A stretch of DNA of 64,000 nt. Origin: Cristatella mucedo. Lineage: Eukaryota > Bryozoa > Phylactolaemata > Cristatellidae. The notes beneath the pieces were generated by a model. It worked only from the letters and a program-made list of their open reading frames with translations, was not told where the DNA came from and made no database searches. Shown here in pieces: positions 55,801 through 64,000 of this stretch (positions are counted from its first letter, which is position 1; each line of letters opens with the position of its first letter). Made by a program: the position numbers and the translations under genes. The DNA is taken from assembly GCA_009760855.2 (NCBI GenBank), contig WPIO01000064.1:762001-826000 (forward strand), given 5' to 3'.

Positions 55801-56522
55801 CAGTGCAATACACCTATTTCTTTAACACAACAACTGCAGCAAGGGCAGCAGAAACACTAAATTTAGTAGGATGTAGCCGCTTTCCGATGAGTAACCACTT
55901 CAGCTATTTGGGCAGGCATGGACTCAACGAGTTTCAGAGTTACATCGATGGTATAGCATGCCTGACCGCTTGCAAATTGTCCCACAAATTGGCCGGCGAT
56001 CTTATGTTGGCGTCTAGGGCTCTCAGCCAACGATGAACCTCGTCCCACAGATGTTCAATCGGGTTAAGGTCCGGGCTCCGACTCGGCTACTGCAAGCGTG
56101 TGAAATGAGGGAGCCCATCGAGAAACTGCAGCACAGCTGTGGCAGTATGTTTCGGATCGTTGTCCTGCTGATATATAAAATTAGTGCCTAGCAGTAGCGA
56201 TGCACGGGACACAGTAAGGTCGTCCAGAATTCGCAGGTAGCCATCTTTATACTAAACGTTTGGTGTTTAGCAATAACAGCCAATGGTCATCGACCAAGGA
56301 AGTACTAGCACAATCATTTTAGCTTGATTCATAAACTGAACCCGCATTGATGACAAGTAATGCCATGATCAAATGCCCTTCAAGTTAAGAATCTTACCAC
56401 ATCCAATCCTACACCTGTGACTGCCGAGAGCCCTTTTCGTGAGAAAACACTATCAAAGTCATGGCTTTAGGACGGAAATATACAAAATCCCCTACTCCTT
56501 ATATGAAATAGGTGTGCCACTG
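55801..56522 (-). mobile_element. Tc1/mariner remnant, internally deleted
   Basis: On minus, the 56,040-56,190 region reads QQDNDPKHTA (second catalytic D), LQFLDGLPHFTR and, after a stop, SPDLNPIEHLWDEVHRWL (third catalytic position), the classic C-terminal half of a Tc1-family transposase. The protein ends near 55,863. The ends carry inverted repeats: cagtgcaatacacctatttc at 55,801 and its near-complement gaaataggtgtgccactg at 56,505-56,522. CAGTG is a usual Tc1 terminus. At about 720 bp it lacks the N-terminal DNA-binding half and first D. TA duplications are not evident at the ends. Confidence 0.8.
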
Positions 56523-56649
56523 ACATTGGCATCCCTGCAGGATGTTCCCTTTCTCTTATAGGAAATAGGTCAAGTGATGCAGTAGAATGCAGACATTAGT
56601 ATTGCCAGAGGCAACAACCATATGAAAAATCCGGGGATGCATTATTTAC

Positions 56650-56694
56650 CTGTCTCAGCTTTTTGGCAATCCTCTTTAGTTTCAGCTGGAGTTG
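56650..56694 (-). CDS. Internal coding exon (15 codons) of the minus-strand gene
   Basis: On minus: acceptor gtgtgcttgtag, exon QLQLKLKRIAKKLRQ, donor agacag|gtaaataa. It has 45 bases, phase 0 at both ends. A basic amphipathic helix that begins the coiled-coil region. Confidence 0.65.
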
Positions 56695-57109
56695 CTACAA
56701 GCACACCAAACCAAATTAGTTAAACGGTCCAGTGATGAACAAAAAGAAGATTGTATACAGAAGGAGCCTCTGCTATAACGCCAGCATGGCCATGCATGTA
56801 GTCACGATAGAAAGCTGTTCACCCACTGCTATGCATGTATGCCTTGAGCCCACAAACCAATCTATCACTTGCATGGTTCAAGCACGTGTGGAAGCTGACA
56901 AATGCCAAAACAAAAAAATGCTATCTTTTGGCCATGCTGGTAAGCTCTGAAGGCAGAAATCCACTAGGTCGCCATTAGGACACCAGAAAGAACCACTGGG
57001 AACTCCTCAGTAGGAGCCACTGAGTCAGCAAGGACTTCAAGAAAATGGCAACTATAGAGATGCAGGGATGCTGTAAAACGCGAAAGTCTTTGAAAGGAAT
57101 GAGACCTAC

Positions 57110-57141
57110 CTGTACTGGGTCACCTGCTCCACTTCCATTAC
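57110..57141 (-). CDS. Internal coding exon (Gly-rich linker) of the minus-strand gene
   Basis: On minus: polypyrimidine tract and acceptor cactttttcag, 32-base exon, donor gtacag|gtaggtct. Read with one base from the previous exon it gives GNGSGAGDPVQ and leaves phase 0 for the 56,694 exon. The other two frames hit a stop or break the downstream frame. Confidence 0.5.
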
Positions 57142-57859
57142 CTGAAAAAGTGACTAAGTGATAGTGACTAGAAATGAGCCAAATCTGGTTTTATGAGTAG
57201 CTAACATATCACAGCAAATGCAGGAAGCAGATAACTGCACACAAGTTGCTCTCAAGATTTCCAGTGCATTTAGTGCTAATGCAGCTGCAATCATCTCAAA
57301 GAACAGGCGGTGCAAGGGTAAGTCCACCGAGTACATCTCTTATATATCACTTTATCAAAAACATGTGAATCCTCATATATTACTATGCAAACTGCTACCG
57401 TAAGCAACACAGCAATTAAAGATTATCACTCACTGATGTAGAAACAAAACTGGCAGATCGATGGCATTTGGCCAGCAGGCTGCAGCTAACTTAAGCAGTC
57501 AAATAAATCAAAAGTAACATAACGCAGATTCTAGTAGCAAACAGATATGTATGGCTCAGCCTCACAGTAACTAATGTACAGCAAATCAACGTTTCAGTTG
57601 GAGGAAGCCACTGGTCACAGTCAGCTCACGGACTATGCCAAAACTTTGCCGTACGACACTGTAGCGTGACAACGCTTAAAAAAATGCTGTAAAACGAGGA
57701 ATATACATTCTAAACGCAGTGCCGTGTGATAGACATTTGTCATGTGAAACAGGGTCCAATAATATTTCTCACTTGTTTTCGAATAACTGATAAAAATGTA
57801 TGCGTTGGTTAAAATTGTGTTTCTGCATAATTGTTACACGTATCAATGTAAATACCTCA

Positions 57860-58021
57860 AGCTCCTACGTCTCAGCCCGGGAGATAAGGTGCTCGCTTTT
57901 GACGACCCGGGTCTTGGGTTCAACACCTGCTGTGGGCGATTCTTGACTGCCCACTGCAAGTGGTTGTGATAGCCAGTAAGGCTCTTCTACCGCTATGCAA
58001 TTGAGAGCATAGTCGGCTAAC
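57860..58021 (+). mobile_element. SINE B copy in an intron
   Basis: Head ctcctacgtctcagcccggg, B-box-like gtcttgggttcaacacc, body gactgcccactgcaagtggt and tgatagccagtaaggctctt, tail agagcatagtcggctaa. Confidence 0.82.
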
Positions 58022-58298
58022 GTTATTTATGTATCTTATAGGAAGAAGTTACTTTAGCAGGCAACGGGCGATCACTTTCGAAGGTATAATTATTTATCAA
58101 GCCGTACAATCGAAACGCAATTGCGTTGTGAGAATGCGAGGGTAATGGAGATGGCCGTTCGGTTGAAATACAAGAAAGTCGGAGAACCGGTAGTAGTAGT
58201 TGTCTATGCGACCGTAAGGTGTGCGACTGATCTCGGCATACAAATAAACCTCACTTGACTGTGCTTGAAAACGCAGGATTTAAAAAAAAAACATTCAC

Positions 58299-58359
58299 CT
58301 GAATTCGAGGTGCTCTCAAGACTTCTCGGAGATCAAGTTTGCCTCCACAATCAGTGAGA
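58299..58359 (-). CDS. Possible coding exon of the minus-strand gene
   Basis: On minus: an acceptor-like ttgtaagacag, then a frame LTDCGGKLDLREVLRAPRIQ, then a donor attcag|gtgaatgt. Only this frame is open. It ends in phase 0, while the next exon found (57,141) needs one extra base, so an exon between them is missing or this one belongs to another transcript. Confidence 0.35.
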
Positions 58360-61300
58360 CTGTCTTACAAATTAATGCCAACATTTGCTTTGCAATGCAA
58401 CAAATCTTTTATTAAAACTACACTTAGAAGCAGTGTGATATTTAAAGATGTAACCAGATTTCAGTGTGACTGGCTGGTGTATTAGGTGAGAACCTGACCT
58501 TGGGACGACGGTCTGGCGGCTGGTAAGTCAAAGTGCTGAGCGTTAGCAAGTATAAACTTGTAATGAATGTCCGTAAAGTCGTCCGTCGTACGAGTAACAT
58601 GCAGGCATTTATTGGTGCTTTCGCGACTTCGGTGCTCACAAAGCTGCTTGCGGGATTATGAGCGGTGAGCCGTTTTCCTATGGCATATTAAGAGCATCAG
58701 GTTTGTAAAAATGGCACTGGTTCACCAGTTACCTGAAATACTATTGGCTGTGCAGACATAACAGCTGGTCATTGTAACTGGTTTACAAAGCCAAGCTGAA
58801 AGTCTGATAGCGATTTTGAAACTGAAGTTGGCGATATTTTAAAATTTTAATGAGGAAATCTGTGTGTTATTATGCTAGACAACTGAAGCACAGATATTGA
58901 CCTTAATGTATCGTACTAAAGGGAAGTACCTGTTCTTCGGAAGTCGCGCTACATCATCGCTCTATGCTAGGCCATACTGGCGGTTCAGTCGCTGGACTAC
59001 ACAAATCGGTAACAATCGAAAAGGATCGCGACCTACATTTCGGCTAAGGGATCATAATTACAGTACCAACAGACGTGAGCGATGTGGATTTCGAACGAAA
59101 AAGAGCAATCAACTCTCACTAGCGAGGTACGTAACAATCATATTTGCTCTTTCAAGCTCCACTATTAGCCAACTCCATCTTGTGCTGTGCAGTTTGACCA
59201 GGTCAGTCCCCACAGCTGTCAATGCAATATATCTACCTGATAATCAACAGCAGGTAGTTAATAACGTTGCACGATTGCAATAGTAGCCTATCGGGTTTGA
59301 CATACACGGGATCTAGCTCAATCTAAAGTGATGACCAGCTGTTTAAGGTGATCACATCCCACTAAAACTCCCATTAAATACTTTACAGTTAGCTGTCTGA
59401 ATTAAGGAGTCCATCGTCTCTGGGCTGTCGGCCTAAATCAGCAGTTCATGTTACTTATGAGATACATTTACATGTCTGATGTTGCTGTATGCCATCAATG
59501 CTGCCTTGCCATTCATTAATGGGACCCTGTCGGTCGTATAGTGAAGGGGTGAATATTGCAAGAACCATAATCGTGTCTATGATTTGTGCATCCCTGGTGG
59601 CCCGAGTAGTTCGTTATCAGCTTAGGAGGTAGAGTAGCAAAGTGCAGACCATCCACGATGTTCGGCTTCTTGATTTTGACTGTAGTGCCTGATAGTGCTT
59701 TTGGTTTAATCAGCTCTACTTATTAATCGCAGTAAAAGCCAAAGTATTCATTCTATTCTCAAATAAATGCATTGCATAAATTACTACTTACCCGGCATAC
59801 GCTTTTTCGTAGTAAAAGCTAAGACTTTAATGCTATTCACAAATAATATTGTTGCATAAAGCAAAACTTGCCAGGCATCTACTACTACTACTTGCTGCAT
59901 TACTTGATAGCCAAAATACCAACCGGCTCAACAGGACGGCTTCGAACGTTCAATGGCAAGAAATATCCCCAGGAAACTGAGCCTGTGGCATCTGCTTTTG
60001 CTTGGATATCCCCAGCTGTCCTACGAATGAGCTCGAGCAGGCTCGGTTTTTGTCACCATGCTGCAATCAGGCAATGCTAGTTTGTTTAGGCAATCTTTTT
60101 AAAGAGTTGGAGCCAAGGACAACTGATGTCTTGATCCAGATCTGCCAGTCTTTTTAAGAATGAAAAGCTAGCCCTGTTTCTGTTTACAAATTTTTTCGGC
60201 TCAATATAAATGCTGCTGACGTTTGGGATGTACTGGCCAATATATTAATGACCAGTGACCGTGAAAAAATTAAGGAAAACTGAGACTTGCCACCTAGGTA
60301 TTTCAGCATGTGTTCATTTGTCAGCGATTATTGACCCCAATGCAGTTTTCTGTTCAGTATTTGTTAGCTTAATTAACTATTGAGTTGAACCAATTCATCT
60401 ACTGAACTCAATGCATGAAAACATATTCGCAGATGTTAAACTTCGAGTAAACTTAGTGCAACTGCCTCGACTGCTGGGGGGACTCACAATGTTTCAAGTC
60501 GACGTCCTAACTGACTTTGTGCCGACATTTGGCGGACCTTCCCACATCTGTTATTTTGCTTCCAATGGAGAGCATCGTCTTAAAGATCCTTTTCCGAGGG
60601 TGAGTAGGAGTGTCAATAAGCTGGTGTTGCCTAACTTGCTGCTTTGTTGCACTTTGTGATTTACTCTAGCCTACTATAAAGCTCACGTTGGGGCTGGAAC
60701 AATGCAACACGGCCCAATAGCCAACAACGTGTAAGTGAGGCCCAACGCTTCTTTCTTGCTGTGTGTCTGCACATATTCCGACTAATGCCAAGGAATGGGC
60801 TGTGCATAATCAAAAGACAAGGTAGGAGCAAAATGAAGCAGCAAGAATAAGGAGACATAATAAGCTTTTCAGGATAAGTGAGTATTTTGAGGTTATTGCA
60901 AGGGCTACACTTAACTATAAACAACCGACTGGCCACGGGCTGAGGGTTTAACCACAGGTCGAGGGGAATACCTTGTGACCTTGCTCCTCATAGGATCACA
61001 TTCAGCTTCATTTAACGATAACAAAGGTAGATAAACAATATAATCCCATATAGTGTGTAGTCACACTTGAGACAACTATTTGCCACGATCTTGAACAAGC
61101 CATTGGCGTTTCTTCATTTAAACTAATACCTGGTCCATTAACTTGCTTACTTTATACATTAATGGTCCATGGTTTTTGTACAAGATTGACTCCCCGTTTT
61201 CAAATGCAGCCCTCAAAAGGCAATTCGTGTAGTTGATTTTGAAAGCAAACAATAATTTTGTCTACCACATATGACCAGGATTCCATGTAGTTTACCATGA

Positions 61301-63729
61301 GAGACATAGGAGTGAGTTTGGAAATATTGAACCAGCAGGTTGGCATAGCCGTTGGCCGGCTATAGAAAAAAAGAGCAGATCATTACTAATGAGACTCTTT
61401 TCGACATTCTTTGGCTAAGCTTGCTCGTTAATGTTAACGAATACTCATTTTTTTCAAAGAATACAGTTTGACAAGCAAGGTCACCGATCGACGTACTTAA
61501 GAGAGGGTGAGTTTTGAGTCCTTTTCATTATCGAGTTTTACTTCTCTAATACACTGGAATCGAAAACATTAGCTTGACATTTTGCAAATCTAAAGGAATG
61601 CTAGGTTTATTCGATTTAAATTTGGTTCAATATCATGAGTCGATTTAGACAGCAGCGTGAGTAATAAGATTTTTGCGTACATTGATAGCCTCAGAAAGAA
61701 TTGTATTAGCCAGCCAGTTCCACAGATTACTCAATGGATCAATTGTATTGTTATTAATTTTTATTATTATCGTTATTATTAATAGACAAGCAAAGGTGCA
61801 TCCCGGGCAATGTTTTTGAAATTAAGGTTGAACGATTTGTTATCAATCGAGTAACATATTAATGAAGTTAACTGCCAGGGAAATAACCAGAATCCTATGC
61901 ACTTGGTGCTGACCTGTAATTTTATGAATGTTCTGTCCTCTGCTGCCTGTTTTACCTGATAAGAATCTCACCAATACCCACGTGGGGCAATCTACTTAAT
62001 ACGAGTCCAACAAGCACCGATCACTAGGAGCACAAACGAACAGGAAACTAATCTAGACCCATCTGCAAATGATTCAGTTATCATTCGGGCTGTAATAGTA
62101 TGTTGCAAATAGTATATCTAGATCTGGGGGCTGGGCTTGGATCTTGGGCTTCTTTTGACCGACTCACTCGTTCACCCGATGTAGTATGGGAAGACAACGT
62201 ATTAATATCCCAATATAAAGAAAAAAGATATGGCCGGAAGGATCACAATACATTATGAGTCCTTGCTATATAGCCACACCCAATGACAACAATTTGCCAA
62301 TGCATGCAACAACAGTAACATCTTAAAAGAGTGATCAAGGAGGAGTGAACATCAGATTGTACCAGCAAAAAATAGATGGCCACTGCCAAAAGCAGGAATG
62401 ACCACTGCCAGCAAGTGATAGCAGAATAAGGCTAAACAATTATATGCCTAGCCAAGCCACTGTAGACAGTGCACTTTCTTACATCTATACACTCACACTT
62501 GCCTGTCAGTGACAATACAAGGTCCTAACGTCGCAGGGAACATAATGCACAATTCTTCTAAGTGCAGAAAACATCCATAACGCTAGAATATCTCCTGTTG
62601 CATGCATACCCTTGGGCTAATGGCTGTCCAAGGCTGACACCACATTGTTTGCATTGCTTACAACAGGCGCCAGAATGTGTTGCATAAGAAGGCATACGTG
62701 GACAGTGAACTCGTTGCAACTGTTCTGTTGAACGACAGCAAGGAAGGCATTTACCTTTGCCGAAGGGAAAAGTAAAGCATTACTGTTGTTGCAGCAATCT
62801 AGATACAGCTTAAATTGCCACTGTAGCAGACATACCCTTTGCAACCATATCCGACGGAACAGAATTTTCAGCCTGGCCGACACTTCCTCTATCAGCCTAA
62901 TTATTAACAAAGAAAGAAAATCACGATCATGCCGAGCCACCACTAGCGTTCAAAATATTAGATGCGAGCTGCATGCGCTATATATCATAGAACGGAATTC
63001 ATTTAGAAAGGTTAGCAAAATTTCCCCGAGAACACTATGCCAGCAGTCTACAACAAAACGGCATGGCATGTCAGGCATGCAGAAGTTCTCTATGACGAAC
63101 AACAATCATAGGAACTTTAAATGGGCATAATTGGACACGCCAATAAAATGGTCGATAGAATTTGAAAGTATTCTACGATCTGCCATAGTGGCTTTTAAAT
63201 GTTGTGCTCCAGAAGACCTGGGCAGCCAACAAGAATTTCTATGGATCACATTTTAAGCAGCTAGCATACCGAGCTACATATTAAGTCCAACACAACTGCC
63301 AGTCATGTCATTAAGATAAGGAGCAGTATTGATAGACCTTGATATTGATATTGAATATTGATAGACCTTGGTCACGGAATCGTGCCATAGTCTGGTCATC
63401 CCAGTCCATGCCATTTAAACTTATTCTCCAGACAGTCAGAAACTGCCTGCCTAGCCAGTCGAACTTTCGATAATTCAATCAATGGAAAGCTCTGTACTGA
63501 AGAAACGGCTTCCCCTGAGTTGGCTGAGATTACCCTTTATTTGATACGGTTTTTAGTCGGGAGCACATCATAACCATTTCCTTGATGTACACGGGGCATG
63601 CCATGTGAGTGAACATTTCCAAATACACAGCATTATGTCAACAGCAAAAAATCAAAGTCTGCATATAAGAATTTGGATAAAAAAGCTACGGATAATCCAT
63701 CATGAGCAATTGCAAGCAGCAGTGCTTAC
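58360..63729. other. Mostly intronic sequence of the minus-strand gene; no further exon resolved
   Basis: A tandem duplication of about 85 bp is seen at 59,729-59,878 (agtaaaagc..gcataaa, then a ttgccaggcat-like end). Frames at 58,897-59,283 (plus), 60,411-60,659 (plus), 62,617-62,943 (minus) and 62,786-63,130 (plus) have no recognisable domain and no matching pairs of splice sites. (ATT)n at about 61,750-61,790 may be the scrap of a LINE tail. Confidence 0.4.
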
Positions 63730-64000
63730 CTGTAATGGCTGCACATTTGATTGCTCCTGCTTTCCTACTTCGGAGCCTGGCAGCTTTCGTTCTGGTAATG
63801 GCTGATGCCACGCCGAAGCAGACGAAAGGATTCCGAGTGTAAGCTGCTGCAGTGAAGAGGTAGGCAGAGGTGACCATGGCTGCTGTTGAACAGGATTTGA
63901 TCCAGACGGTTGCTCCAGTGCCCGGCTCTGAAGATTAGCTGGATTTCCCACTTGATGAAAGTCCGATTTCAACGGCTGTTGCTGCTGCTTGCCTGATGAC
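63730..64000 (-). CDS. Q-rich coding exon of the minus-strand gene, cut by the window edge
   Basis: On minus the frame from the window edge reads SSGKQQQQPLKSDFHQVGNP and continues open for 90 codons. It includes SNPVQQQPWSPLPTSSLQQL and KQEQSNVQPLQ, to a textbook donor ccattacag|gtaagcac at 63,730/63,729. It is rich in Gln, Ser and Pro and predicted disordered; no domain. It ends in phase 0. It is probably an upstream exon of the gene whose last exons lie at 51.6-57.1 kb, but continuity is inferred from strand and splice sites only. Confidence 0.6.

Noticed and set aside
58897-59283. A 128-codon plus-strand gene with a gag|gtacgtaa donor-like site
   Set aside because: No recognisable domain, no acceptor partner, and it lies in the apparent intron of the minus-strand gene.

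Overview
This is a 64 kb piece of a eukaryotic nuclear genome, most likely from an invertebrate animal. No bacterial gene organisation is present. The evidence is many decayed CR1/L2-type LINE copies, tRNA-derived SINEs, a Tc1/mariner remnant, long (GA)n, (CT)n, (CA)n and (TA)n microsatellites, tandem satellites, and short exons with GT-AG splice sites. I cannot name the species. Base composition is strongly mosaic: AT-rich at about 0.9-9.4 kb and 14.9-17.8 kb, CpG-rich at about 29.5-31.1, 32.7-34.6, 36.3-38.0 and 42.0-43.7 kb, and intermediate elsewhere.

Layout. 1-0.9 kb: end of a LINE, microsatellite, and a 0.6 kb dispersed repeat with an internal degenerate CCCTAAA (telomere-like) array; a second copy lies at 38.2-38.9 kb. 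0.9-17.8 kb: AT-rich, old sequence that I read as a broken Polinton/Maverick-like element, mostly on the minus strand. It has an integrase-like core (about 2.35-2.65 kb), a double-jelly-roll capsid-like gene (about 5.1-6.3 kb) and unassigned coding remnants, and it is cut up by LINE insertions at 6.3-7.7 and 9.45-14.9 kb. It ends near a 27-bp perfect hairpin at 17.82 kb. 18.2-19.5 kb: LINE. 19.5-21.8 kb: diverged tandem satellite of about 170 bp. 23.4-27.7 kb: LINE A 3' end, then a long LINE B copy that contains a nested LINE A and a nested SINE. 29.5-38 kb: CpG-rich blocks and large GA/CT tracts, with one convincing first coding exon (36,749-37,198) that starts with an N-myristoylation motif and ends at a consensus splice donor. 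39.4-41.7 and 44.6-46.2 kb: LINE fragments. 42-43.7 kb: CpG-rich block with 18-bp and 11-bp minisatellites. 46.4-49.9 kb: large imperfect inverted repeat built from units of about 175 bp. 51.6-64 kb: an intron-rich minus-strand gene running off the right edge, its introns holding LINE, SINE and Tc1 remnants.

The elements form a layered history. SINE A shares its 3' tail with LINE A, which suggests that LINE A mobilises it. LINE A sits inside LINE B; SINE A sits inside LINE B, inside SINE B and inside the inverted repeat; LINE B sits inside an older LINE A. None of the mobile elements seen here is intact. The two host genes proposed (36.7 kb plus strand, 51.6-64 kb minus strand) are partial, and I could not assign either to a family with confidence.
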